From assembly GCA_002898535.1 (NCBI GenBank), contig BEHN01000002.1, positions 62,001 to 126,000 on the forward strand: a stretch of DNA of 64,000 nt. Reading direction: 5' to 3'. Within the stretch, counting starts at the first letter, position 1, and every line of letters starts with the position of its first letter. Of this stretch, positions 18,451-26,597 are shown one piece after another. A program made the position numbers and the translations under genes. This DNA comes from a bacterium HR11 (lineage in GTDB: Bacteria > Acidobacteriota > HRBIN11). Below the pieces are notes generated by a model. The model saw nothing but the letters and a program-made list of their open reading frames with translations. It made no database searches and had not been told where the DNA came from.

Positions 18451-20130
18451 TCATGCGGGCGTCTTCGGGCCCAGCGGGCCCCGTTCAGTCGGCCGGCCGA
18501 CTCCCAAACGGCCCGGCAGGACCACGTAGAACGTGCTCCCGACGCCGTACCGGCTTTCGACCCACAGGGCCCCGCCCATCTGCTCGACGAGGCCCCGCAC
18601 GATGGCCAAACCCAGGCCCAGGCCCTGATGGCCGCCGTATTCCACGTCGGATATCTGCTGGAAGGGCTCGAAAATCCGGGCCTGGTCCTCCGGCCGGATC
18701 CCGATGCCCGTGTCCTGCACGGCCAGGACGAACAGGTCATGCTGTTGACGCAAGTGGAGGGGAATCCGCTCGCTCTTGGCCCGCCCGGCCGGGTAGTAGC
18801 TCAGGCTTACGCGAACCGACCCGCCCGCCGGGGTGAAGCGGACCGCATTACTGATGAGACACTGCAGGATGACCCGGAATTTCCCCTCGTCGCCGTACCA
18901 GTCCGGCAGGCCGTCGGGCACGTCCAAGTCCAACCGGAGGTTTCGCTGACGCACATCGGCTTGGAACCGTTCCAGGACGGACCGGAGGACCGCCGCCAGC
19001 GTCACCGGCCGCACTTGAAAATCCAAGGCCCTCCGTTGAATCGCCAGGCCCACGTCCAGATTGTCCAGGACCTGCTGGATATCCCAGACGACCTGGAGCA
19101 GGCCCTCCAGATACTGCCGCCACCCGGGCTCCAGGTCCGCCTGTCGCTCCAGCATCAGGTCGGCGTGGCCCTGGGCGAAGGCCAGCAGGCCCCGGACGCG
19201 GGCGATCAGGCGCTCGGCCAGCCGGAAGTACTGCTCGATCCGGCCCGACAGGGTCTCGACCCGCCGGGCCAGCCGCGGGACCTCCTCCGTGAGTCGGCGG
19301 TTCTGCTGGGCCAACTCCCGAAGGACGGCCTGGGCATGTTCCCAGCAGGTTTCCCACTGACGGCGCCGCAGGGTCTGCCAGAACCAGTCGTAGACCAGGG
19401 GCCATGATTCCGAAAGCAACGGCGGTCCCGGCAGACGGCCGTCAAGGCCGGCGGTCGTCTCGCTGGATTCTCCGTCGGTCACGGCAAAGACGACGGCCTG
19501 AGGGTCGACGGCCCGAATTTGCGTGACGACCTCAGGGACCGCCATGTCCGGCAAGCGGGGCCCCAGGAGGACCATATCGGGCAGGACCTGCTCGTACCGG
19601 TGCACGGCGTCGGCACCCGTCGGGGCATGAACGACAGACACGCCCGCACGACTCCAGCGGTCGGCGATGGCCTCGACGGCCGATACGTCGGCGCTGGCCA
19701 TCAGGACGACGGGCATCGTCGCCCCCGTCCCGCCCAGGAGCGTACCGATCAGGGGCCGCAGGAGGTCCGGCTCCAGGGGCTTTTGAAGCAAGAGCGGGGG
19801 GCGAACCAGACGGGCCAGTCTTTCAGATCCGAAGACCGCCAGGAGGTCCTCCCAGTCAGTCCGAAGGCACGAGAGGGCCAGGACGGGGACGTCCGACAGA
19901 CCGGCTTCCTGCATGAACTGGAGGACCCGGAAACCGGCCCCCTCCGCCATCGGGAGGCCCACGACGAGGAGCCGGGGCGGTGCTTCCTGCAGACGCCGGA
20001 TCCCGGTCTCGACGTCGGCGACCAAGACCAGGTCGCCCCACCCCCGGAAGCAGGCCCGGAAGAGGTGGTGCACGCTCCGGTCGTCGTCGATAACCAAGAC
20101 CCGACCGCCCGGCGAGATACGCTCGACCAT
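18451..20130 (-). CDS. Atypical sensor histidine kinase with two degenerate receiver domains
   Basis: 559 aa. Two receiver-like domains are N-terminal (about 10-125 and 140-255). The first keeps the acidic pocket (LVIDDDRS) but has Gly where the phosphoacceptor Asp belongs (LLVVGLPMAEG); the second also has Gly (MVLLGPRLPD). A coiled-coil follows, then a dimerisation region without a canonical H-box; the only candidate His lies in FAQGHADLML. The HATPase is well preserved: N-box ISNAVRFTPAGG, DTGIGI, and GLGLGLAIV. It may be a pseudo-sensor or use a non-canonical His. The ATG at 20130 was chosen over a GTG at 20181. No transmembrane segment, so it is cytoplasmic. Confidence 0.82.
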   Translation of the reverse strand: MVERISPGGRVLVIDDDRSVHHLFRACFRGWGDLVLVADVETGIRRLQEAPPRLLVVGLPMAEGAGFRVLQFMQEAGLSDVPVLALSCLRTDWEDLLAVFGSERLARLVRPPLLLQKPLEPDLLRPLIGTLLGGTGATMPVVLMASADVSAVEAIADRWSRAGVSVVHAPTGADAVHRYEQVLPDMVLLGPRLPDMAVPEVVTQIRAVDPQAVVFAVTDGESSETTAGLDGRLPGPPLLSESWPLVYDWFWQTLRRRQWETCWEHAQAVLRELAQQNRRLTEEVPRLARRVETLSGRIEQYFRLAERLIARVRGLLAFAQGHADLMLERQADLEPGWRQYLEGLLQVVWDIQQVLDNLDVGLAIQRRALDFQVRPVTLAAVLRSVLERFQADVRQRNLRLDLDVPDGLPDWYGDEGKFRVILQCLISNAVRFTPAGGSVRVSLSYYPAGRAKSERIPLHLRQQHDLFVLAVQDTGIGIRPEDQARIFEPFQQISDVEYGGHQGLGLGLAIVRGLVEQMGGALWVESRYGVGSTFYVVLPGRLGVGRPTERGPLGPKTPA

Positions 20131-20222
20131 CGGTCGTATCCAGACGGGGATTCGGTGTTGACCGCGACCAAATCCCGACACCCGACGCCGAAGCCATTAT
20201 AGCCGCGGGCATTCTCCGGACG

Positions 20223-20810
20223 CTATGGGCGGTCCTGTTCGGCGTGCCGAAGGATGCGGGCGATGTCCGCGTACCCGGCCTCGGCCGCATAGGCGGCCGC
20301 CGTCAATCCGTCCGTGTCCGGCTGTCGGGGGTCGGCACCGGCTTCCAGGAGAAGGAGGACGACGGCCCCGCATCCTCGATTGGCCGCCCAGTGGAGGGCC
20401 GTCCACCGGTCCCGGTCGACGGCGTGAACGTCAGCGCCGGCCGCAAGCAGACGTCGCGCCGCCTCGGGTCGGCACCGGTCGGAAGCCCAGTGGAGGGCCG
20501 TCATGCCGGCCGGGTCCGGGGCGTTGGGGTCGGCCCCGGCCTCAAGCAGGACGTTCAAGACGCCCGGCTGGTTCATGACGACGGCGACGGCCAGGGCGTC
20601 CAGTCCATAGGGGTTCCGGACCGTCAGGGGCATCCCGGCCCACAGGAAGAGCCGGACGGCTTCGACATCGCCGCTTCCGACCTTGCCCAGAAAGGCCGCC
20701 GGCGTGAAGGGAATGCCCCGGCGGGCCAGCTCCGCCCGGGCCGCCGAGTCGCTCCGCGCACACCCCAGCGCCGCCAAAATCACGCCGGACCATAGAAAGC
20801 CCTTGTTCAT
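20223..20810 (-). CDS. Ankyrin-repeat lipoprotein
   Basis: 195 aa from ATG 20810. A short signal ending in the lipobox LAALGC indicates a lipid-anchored, exported protein. Four to five ankyrin repeats follow (for example GMTALHWASDRCRPEAARRL, then RWTALHWAANRGCG with GADP turns). The start overlaps the stop of the methylase upstream by ATGA, so it is the last gene of the modification cassette. An exported ankyrin protein in such an operon is unexpected; it may simply be cotranscribed. Its ligand is unknown. Confidence 0.8.
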   Translation of the reverse strand: MNKGFLWSGVILAALGCARSDSAARAELARRGIPFTPAAFLGKVGSGDVEAVRLFLWAGMPLTVRNPYGLDALAVAVVMNQPGVLNVLLEAGADPNAPDPAGMTALHWASDRCRPEAARRLLAAGADVHAVDRDRWTALHWAANRGCGAVVLLLLEAGADPRQPDTDGLTAAAYAAEAGYADIARILRHAEQDRP

Positions 20811-21673
20811 GCCTTCGAGCCTCTCGCTGGCTTCGTCCCCGCCTCCTGAAGACGACTCCATGTTTCCAAAAGTCCCACGAGCTGGGGGTTGTCCTCCCGA
20901 TTCAGCCGGCCCGCACCGTCGACCCGGATCCAAGAGACTTCTGCCAGCAGGACCTCATGGCCCTCCCTTGGAGACCGCTTTTCCAAATACAGAATGGCTG
21001 TCTTAGCCGTCGTCCCGACGGCTTTGAATGTCTCCCTCGGCAAGCCGATGACCGCCCGGATCATAAAGTTCTGGACAAGCCATTCCCGTACATGCTGAAG
21101 ACTGCGATTCGCGAAAATCCCCTCCGGCAAGATGATGCATACCCGGCCGCCAGGCTTGCAGAGCTGGATGAACCGTTCCAAAAACAGGACCTCAATGGCC
21201 TGAGAGGGCTTGGGACGCTCCAGATCGATCTCCAGCAGAGGCTGTTGTAGCAGGCGCTCCCGCCCGACCCGGACCTTCGAAAGTTGGAACCGTTTCAGGA
21301 CCCGGGGGTCCCGCACTCGAGCGCCCGTCGCCGCAAAGGGCGGGTTTCCGATGACCAGGTCATAATCGCCCCGCCAGAAGGCATTTTCGTCGCGGACGTC
21401 CTCTAAGCCGTCTTGACAGTACAGCCGGACCTTGGTCAGGTGGTCTCGGAGGAGACGCCGGGCCTGTTCCAGGGCCCCCGGGTCGATGTCGATGCCGGCT
21501 ACGGCTCCGGCCCCTCTCTCCAGGGCCTTCCACAGAAACACCCCTTCCCCGCAGGCCGGGTCCATGACCTTCCATAAGGGGTCGAACCCGACCAGGTCCA
21601 ACATGAACTCCGCCACGACAGGCGGTGTCCAGAATTGGCTCAAGGCTTTCTGCGTCGTACGCGTCGCCTTCAC
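20807..21673 (-). CDS. N6-adenine DNA methyltransferase (short, catalytic motif intact)
   Basis: 288 aa. SAM motif I is VMDPACGEGVFLWKAL (about 33-48), and catalytic motif IV is DLVIGNPPFAATG (about 105-117), the canonical NPPF of gamma-class N6-adenine methylases. EVLFLERFIQLCKPGG and a CIILPEGIFANRS segment are typical of HsdM/PglX-like enzymes. It lacks its own target-recognition domain. It overlaps the upstream long methylase gene by 4 bp (ATGA) and the ankyrin gene by 4 bp, so the three are translationally coupled. It probably depends on the HsdS-like protein for specificity. Confidence 0.88.
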   Translation of the reverse strand: MKATRTTQKALSQFWTPPVVAEFMLDLVGFDPLWKVMDPACGEGVFLWKALERGAGAVAGIDIDPGALEQARRLLRDHLTKVRLYCQDGLEDVRDENAFWRGDYDLVIGNPPFAATGARVRDPRVLKRFQLSKVRVGRERLLQQPLLEIDLERPKPSQAIEVLFLERFIQLCKPGGRVCIILPEGIFANRSLQHVREWLVQNFMIRAVIGLPRETFKAVGTTAKTAILYLEKRSPREGHEVLLAEVSWIRVDGAGRLNREDNPQLVGLLETWSRLQEAGTKPARGSKA

Positions 21674-23142
21674 CCCATGGATGCTCCTACCCGTTCGGCC
21701 AAGACCCGGAGTTGCTCCGCCATCTTCGGGCGCGTGACTTCAGCCAGCAAAGTCTTGAAATGGCGAGCTGGCTGACGTTTCTCGAGGACGACGGCGCACA
21801 TCTTGCTCGGCGTAAAGGGGAAAGCCCCTCGCGGCAGGCCCACGACGGCCCGAACGGTGATTTGGCTCAGGAGCCAATTCCGTAGGGGTCGGAGCTGAAC
21901 GTTCGTCCAGACGCCTTCAGGCAATACCAATCCGATCCGGCCGCCCTCTCGGGTCAGCCGAAGGGCCTGCTCCAGGAAGGCGACTTCGTATAAATTCTGA
22001 CGCCCCCCGCCACGTCCGGCCCATCGATAGCCCTCTCGTTCTAAACCTTCCCAATTCTCGGGTAGGTCTCCGGCCGGTGGATTGCTGAGCACTACGTCAA
22101 ACTTTTGAGGGCCTCGATCATTCCGGTGGATCCGCAAGCTGTCGCCTCCCGAAATATTCAACGGCCCCTGATAGCGGGGTAGGAGCAGTCCTATGAAGGT
22201 CTGGGCTATCTGGACACATATAGCATCTCTATCATACCCAAAGAGCTGACCGGCGATATCCACGGGGTCTGCCTCATGCCGTTCCATTAGATGAAGGGCC
22301 GCATAACACAGGAAACCGCCGGTCCCGCAGGCAAAGTCCAGGATCCGCTCGCCGGGCTTTGGATCAATGGCTTGGACCAGGAATTGGATGACCTCCGGCG
22401 GCGTGAAGTACCGACCGTACCGCCGGACCGGGTCCGTCTGGCCAGGGCTGAGAGGACGCATATATCGGCGCATGACCCAGCGAAACGCATGGGCTAAAGC
22501 CGGGTTGGCCGAGCCGCTACTTATGGTAGATTTCAGGAGGCCGACCGCCTTCTGAAAGACTCTGGAAGTCCGGTGGCGGAAGGAGCCATGCAAGGCATTC
22601 AGGAGAGCCCGACAGCGCTGATGGTCATTCCATGAAGGGGGTAGAGCTCGGAGGGCATCGAGAAGCGTCTGCCGATGACGGAGCTCGCCGGCACCCGAGT
22701 GACCCAGGGAGGCCCCTTGTCGTTTCAAATAATCACCGATCCGGGTCGCCAGTTGGTGTGGACGAAGGAGCCGGTCCGGGGGATCGTTCAAGGGAACATA
22801 ACGAACGCCGGCCCGACGGTCGGGCCTGACGGCCTGATAGCACCGGTCCTGCTCGCCAGCGGCGACCCAGATAAGGGGGATCAGGTCTTCCAGATTCCAG
22901 GCGACGGCCTTGAACCGGGCCTCGGCCAGGCCCGTGGGCTCATCGGTTGCATGACCTTCCACTTCGATCAGGACGACTGGAATGCTCCCGTCCCATAGGA
23001 CGGCGTCGGCCCAAAGCCGCTGGGTGCCGTAGAGGCGGATTTCGACCTCATAATCAAAGTCGGTGTGCTCCGTATACCCCAGACGCTCCAGGATGTGTCG
23101 GACCCGGGTCATGACCCGAGGTGATGGTTTAGTCCGCGGCAA
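21670..23142 (-). CDS. HsdM-like methylase with N-terminal HSDR_N-like domain and altered motif IV
   Basis: 490 aa. The N-terminal 120 residues resemble the type I restriction HSDR_N (PD-(D/E)xK-like) fold: ADAVLWDG followed by VLIEVEG. The usual ExK is ExE here, so nuclease activity is doubtful. The remainder is HsdM-like: YFTPPEVIQFLVQAI, motif I ILDFACGTGGFLCYAAL, and motif IV VVLSNPPAGDLPE. The aromatic residue that stacks on the flipped adenine (NPPF/Y) is replaced by Ala, confirmed by codons AAT CCA CCG GCC. Catalysis is therefore questionable and a structural or SAM-binding partner role is possible. It overlaps the HsdS-like gene by 14 bp. Confidence 0.85.
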   Translation of the reverse strand: MPRTKPSPRVMTRVRHILERLGYTEHTDFDYEVEIRLYGTQRLWADAVLWDGSIPVVLIEVEGHATDEPTGLAEARFKAVAWNLEDLIPLIWVAAGEQDRCYQAVRPDRRAGVRYVPLNDPPDRLLRPHQLATRIGDYLKRQGASLGHSGAGELRHRQTLLDALRALPPSWNDHQRCRALLNALHGSFRHRTSRVFQKAVGLLKSTISSGSANPALAHAFRWVMRRYMRPLSPGQTDPVRRYGRYFTPPEVIQFLVQAIDPKPGERILDFACGTGGFLCYAALHLMERHEADPVDIAGQLFGYDRDAICVQIAQTFIGLLLPRYQGPLNISGGDSLRIHRNDRGPQKFDVVLSNPPAGDLPENWEGLEREGYRWAGRGGGRQNLYEVAFLEQALRLTREGGRIGLVLPEGVWTNVQLRPLRNWLLSQITVRAVVGLPRGAFPFTPSKMCAVVLEKRQPARHFKTLLAEVTRPKMAEQLRVLAERVGASMG

Positions 23143-24292
23143 CCTTCACGCCTCGCAGGCTGTCGACTAAGCGGAGCACCCGCTGGGCTTCCTCCCGAAC
23201 CTCGGGGAGCCGTTCCGAAGGAATCCCAAGCAGGCGCATACCATTCTCTTCGGTCGGACGGACCGGACCGTTCGTCCGGGCAAGCCGACCGATGCGCTCA
23301 TACTCGTCTTCCAGAAACTTCTGCAAGGCCTCAGGAAGTCCGGTCGGGATGAGGGGCGTGATAGCCCTTCGCTGCCTTTCGATCAACTCTTCCACCTGGA
23401 GGATCAAAGTCTCCAGGAGGCCGAGAGCGATGGAAGTCCAACGGGCCGCCGTCGTCTCATCCCCTCGGTCTCGGGCGGCCACGGCCTGGCTGTGATAATG
23501 AGCCATCTGACGATAGGCCGCCGCGACGGCCGTCTGGACTTTATGCGCAGGGACGGGAATCCGGAGAGCCCGGATTTCGGCGAAATCGATTTTGACCTGC
23601 CCCGAGACGCCCGCCAGCCATCGTTCCAGTTGACCGGCCCCATAACGACTCTGGATAAAGACGACGACCCACTCCGGGGTCACGTTCTCCACGACAATCC
23701 GATCGATGTCTTGGCTGATGTTGGCCAGGCCGATGTCCGCAGGTACGACGGCGCATCGGCCTAAGGAGCCGACGCCGCTGTTGACGATCACGATGTCGCC
23801 GGCTTGCAAACGGCTCCGGGGAAGGTCGTTGTAACTCCCCTCGGCGATGAAGCGTCGCTGGGGCGGGGTCTCCCAGAGGTCCAGACCGGTCCGGCGCAGG
23901 TTCCGGACCTGGTAGTAGGCGACGCCCCGGACTTGAGACCCATTCGGAAGGCGAAGCCAGATCCCGTCCCTTTGGCGTTTTACCCGTGTCCCCTGTGGGG
24001 GGTACTCCCGACGGCCGACCTGGCCGTACGTGATGCCCGGGACCTCTTGGCCGAATCGCTCGACGGTCTCCGGGATGAAGCCACCCAATGGACGGACCGG
24101 AAAGGGACTCCGGTTTAAGGTCTCATAAAGGGGCTCCCATCGAGGGCTCCAGAAAGCCGGGTTGGCCCGCTCGACCAGACGGCGCTGTTCGACTAAGACC
24201 ATCATCGGGTCCTGGTCCTGAAGGACGGTGACAGGACCCTCAGGCAATCGGACGACTCGTTCCCGGATTTCGGGGTGAACCGGCACTGCCAT
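23129..24292 (-). CDS. HsdS-like specificity protein, single target-recognition domain
   Basis: 387 aa. The middle (about 165-265) shows the type I S-subunit TRD pattern: GDIVIVNSGVGSLGRCAVVP, then NISQDIDRI, VVVFIQSRYG and KIDFAEIRALRIPVP. A long amphipathic helix follows, as in the conserved spacers of HsdS. Only one TRD is visible, so a dimer or a half-site would be needed. The first 100 residues are not recognised. It is first in the cassette; downstream come two methylases and no HsdR translocase. Base composition is a little less GC-rich than neighbours, hinting at transfer. Confidence 0.8.
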   Translation of the reverse strand: MAVPVHPEIRERVVRLPEGPVTVLQDQDPMMVLVEQRRLVERANPAFWSPRWEPLYETLNRSPFPVRPLGGFIPETVERFGQEVPGITYGQVGRREYPPQGTRVKRQRDGIWLRLPNGSQVRGVAYYQVRNLRRTGLDLWETPPQRRFIAEGSYNDLPRSRLQAGDIVIVNSGVGSLGRCAVVPADIGLANISQDIDRIVVENVTPEWVVVFIQSRYGAGQLERWLAGVSGQVKIDFAEIRALRIPVPAHKVQTAVAAAYRQMAHYHSQAVAARDRGDETTAARWTSIALGLLETLILQVEELIERQRRAITPLIPTGLPEALQKFLEDEYERIGRLARTNGPVRPTEENGMRLLGIPSERLPEVREEAQRVLRLVDSLRGVKVAAD

Positions 24293-24340
24293 GGGGCACC
24301 TCGGGACCTCTTAGTGTTAGGTGTCGAGTGGTGAGAGTCA

Positions 24341-24602
24341 ACAGAACGTTCGGCTCGTGGGAATTCGGATGGACTCGACCTTTCCCATCCTCCGAGAAAG
24401 ACGATAGTTCAAGCATTCGGCAGATGGGCAGGTCGGCAGTCGGCAGATGGAGCCACGGGACGGGAAACGCCGTCCCCGAGGCCCAAAGTGCCCTCTGGAT
24501 CCCGTATCTCGCATCTCGTATCCCGTATCCTTGAACAAACGTGCTTTCCGAGCGATGGGAAAGGTTGGCCTGACGCCCTTCTCACGAACCGAACGGCTCT
24601 GC
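24341..24602. mobile_element. MITE-like intergenic unit: inverted ~72-bp arms flanking short tandem repeats
   Basis: The left arm (24341-24413) is the inverted counterpart of the right arm (24530-24602). Each runs from TTGAA...GGGAAAGGT to an outer end CGAACGGCTCT/AGAACGTTCGG. Between them lie 8-bp GGCAGATG units and 7-bp CGTATCC units. There is no ORF. The same arm occurs at 44092 (-), 48736 (+), 62768 (-) and 62933 (+), and truncated at 7333 and 60597. It fills the gap between purA and the HsdS-like gene. Confidence 0.7.
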
Positions 24603-24628
24603 CAAGGGATGCAGGAACGGCCCGGCGC

Positions 24629-25939
24629 TCACCTTCCCTCCACGGGTCGGAGGACTTCGTCGGGGGGGCGGAACCAGGCCGTCTCGTGACGCTGGGGGCC
24701 GCTGGACAGGAGGACGACGGGTCGACCCGTGTAGGTCTCGATCCGACGAATGTAGGCCCGGGCCGCCTCGGGCAGTTCGTCGGCGCGGGTCGCCCCGTAG
24801 GTCGAGGCGGACCAGCCGGGCCAGTCTTCGTAAACGGGCTGGACGCGCGCCAGCAGGTCGGCCCGGACGGGACAGCCCTCGACGGGCCGTCCGTCGAGGG
24901 TATAGCCGACGCACAGGCGGACCCGGGGCAGGCCGTCCAGGATGTCGAGCTTCGTCAGGATGATGCCGTCGACGTCGTTGAGGTCGCAGGCGTATTTCAG
25001 GGCGACCAGGTCGAGCCATCCGCACCGGCGGGGGCGGCCCGTCGTGGCGCCGTACTCGGCGCCTCGTTCTCGAATGTATTGGCCGACCTCGTCGTGAAGT
25101 TCCGTCGGAAAGGGGCCGGCGCCGACGCGGGTGCAGTACGCCTTGCTGACGCCGAACACCCGGTGGACCCATCGGGGGCTGATGCCGAGACCGATGCTGA
25201 TCCCGCCGGCACTGCAGTGCGACGACGTCACGAAGGGGTATGTCCCGTGATCGACGTCCAGGAGGGTCCCCTGAGCGCCCTCGAAGAGCACGCGGGCGCC
25301 CTGCCGGAGCCGGTCCCGGAGCCAGAGGTCCGTCTGGGTCACGCAGTCGGCCAGGTAGGTCTCGGCCCGCGCCAGGGCGGTCCGGAAGCGGTCCCACTCG
25401 GCCCGAAGCTCGGGCGGCACCGACGGTCCGAACATACGGACGTGTCGGTCCCACAGCCACTCGACGTGCGACCGCCAGGTCCCGTCGACGACCTGACCCA
25501 TCAGGAGGCCCCGGCGACCGTACTTGTCCTCGTAGGCCGGGCCGATGCCCCGACGGGTCGTCCCGATGGAATGGCACCCCCGCAGGGCCTCCTCCTGCGT
25601 CTCCAGCCACCGGTGGACCGGGGTGATGACGTGGGCCCGGTCGCTGATCCAGAGGCGCCCCCGCCAGGCCACGCCGGCGGTCTCCAGGTCGGCGATTTCC
25701 CGCAGGAGAGCCTCGACGTCGATGACCATCCCGTTGCCCATGACGTTCTGGACGTGGGGATGAAAGATGCCGGCCGGGACGTGGTGGACGACGAATTTCC
25801 GGCCGTCTCGATAGACCGTATGGCCGGCGTTGTGGCCCCCCTGGTAGCGGGCGACGATGTCGAAGTGCTCGGCCAGGAGGTCGACGACCTTGCCCTTGCC
25901 CTCATCACCCCACTGAAGTCCCACGACGGCGACGTTCAA
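24629..25939 (-). CDS. purA: Adenylosuccinate synthetase
   Basis: 436 aa. Converts IMP and aspartate to adenylosuccinate with GTP, the committed AMP step. The N-terminal P-loop region is VVGLQWGDEGKGK, followed by YQGGHNAGHTV and the catalytic/IMP-binding GNGMVIDVEAL, then SIGTTRRGIGPAYEDK, FEGAQGTLLD and TGRPRRCGWLD. It ends ..GRPVVLLSSGPQRHET. The start is TTG at 25939, directly before NVAVVGLQWGDEG, forming a TTGA overlap with the stop of the upstream cysteine-cluster gene. Confidence 0.96.
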   Translation of the reverse strand: MNVAVVGLQWGDEGKGKVVDLLAEHFDIVARYQGGHNAGHTVYRDGRKFVVHHVPAGIFHPHVQNVMGNGMVIDVEALLREIADLETAGVAWRGRLWISDRAHVITPVHRWLETQEEALRGCHSIGTTRRGIGPAYEDKYGRRGLLMGQVVDGTWRSHVEWLWDRHVRMFGPSVPPELRAEWDRFRTALARAETYLADCVTQTDLWLRDRLRQGARVLFEGAQGTLLDVDHGTYPFVTSSHCSAGGISIGLGISPRWVHRVFGVSKAYCTRVGAGPFPTELHDEVGQYIRERGAEYGATTGRPRRCGWLDLVALKYACDLNDVDGIILTKLDILDGLPRVRLCVGYTLDGRPVEGCPVRADLLARVQPVYEDWPGWSASTYGATRADELPEAARAYIRRIETYTGRPVVLLSSGPQRHETAWFRPPDEVLRPVEGR

Positions 25940-26250
25940 GACCGGCCTCCGTCGTCGAACCAGTAACTGCACATGGGCACGCTCAAGAGGTCCCGGGGAT
26001 GGCGGGGAAAAAGCTGACACGGTCGGGGCCGGACGTGGTAAATCCGGCAGACGCCCGTTCCGTCCGCCCGTTCGGCATAGAAGGGACACCGGTAAATGAT
26101 CTTACAGCAGGCCCCGCACCGCATGCAGTCCCCCCGGCGGGCCGACGAGCCGTCCGACTGAAACCACGCGATGACCCCACGACGGACCTTATCAAACAAG
26201 ATGCGGCTTTGCCACTGCAGGCGGGATGCCCACACGTAGTAAGGGACCAT
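25936..26250 (-). CDS. YkgJ-family cysteine-cluster protein
   Basis: 104 aa. Contains CMRCGACCKIIYRCPFY and later CRIYHVRPRPCQLFPRHP, the Cx2Cx2CC plus distal cysteines of the YkgJ/UPF0153 family, thought to bind zinc or an Fe-S cluster. Function is unknown. Its stop overlaps the purA TTG start by 4 bp, and trxA lies only 5 bp upstream. Confidence 0.85.
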   Translation of the reverse strand: MVPYYVWASRLQWQSRILFDKVRRGVIAWFQSDGSSARRGDCMRCGACCKIIYRCPFYAERADGTGVCRIYHVRPRPCQLFPRHPRDLLSVPMCSYWFDDGGRS

Positions 26251-26255
26251 GCGGT

Positions 26256-26594
26256 TTACTCAAAGGAGGGTTTCAAGTGCCGGTGGAAGGCCTGGACGAT
26301 ACGTTCTTTAGTCGTCAGGCCCACGAACTGCTCGGCGACCTTACCGTTGACGAAGAGGATGAGCGTCGGAATCCCCCGGATGCCGTACCGGATGGCCGTC
26401 TCCGGGTTATCGTCCACGTTGAGCTTCACGACCTTGACCTGGTCTTTGAACTCCTGGGCAACCTCCTCCACGATTGGTGCCAGGGCCCGGCAGGGGGCGC
26501 ACCAAGGGGCCCAGAAGTCGACCAGCACGGGGATGGAAGACTCGAGGACCTCTTTCTGGAAGTCCTGGTCGGTCACGTTTTGGACCGTGCCCAT
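26256..26594 (-). CDS. trxA: Thioredoxin
   Basis: 112 aa. The redox site is WCAPC (VDFWAPWCAPCRALAPI, about residues 24-40), cis-Pro is in GIRGIPTLILF, and length and fold match classical thioredoxin. WCAPC replaces the usual WCGPC, which is common in some lineages. It would reduce cytosolic disulfides and could donate electrons to the CysH-type reductase at 63130. It lies 3 bp downstream of the glgA coding end. Confidence 0.96.
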   Translation of the reverse strand: MGTVQNVTDQDFQKEVLESSIPVLVDFWAPWCAPCRALAPIVEEVAQEFKDQVKVVKLNVDDNPETAIRYGIRGIPTLILFVNGKVAEQFVGLTTKERIVQAFHRHLKPSFE

Positions 26595-26597
26595 GGG

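Noticed and set aside
21670-23142. HSDR_N-like domain considered evidence for a complete type I restriction system
   Set aside because: No helicase/translocase gene is present and the nuclease ExK is ExE, so restriction activity cannot be claimed.
24488-25966. Long open frame on the + strand opposite purA
   Set aside because: It is the antisense shadow of purA, whose motifs are unambiguous on the minus strand.
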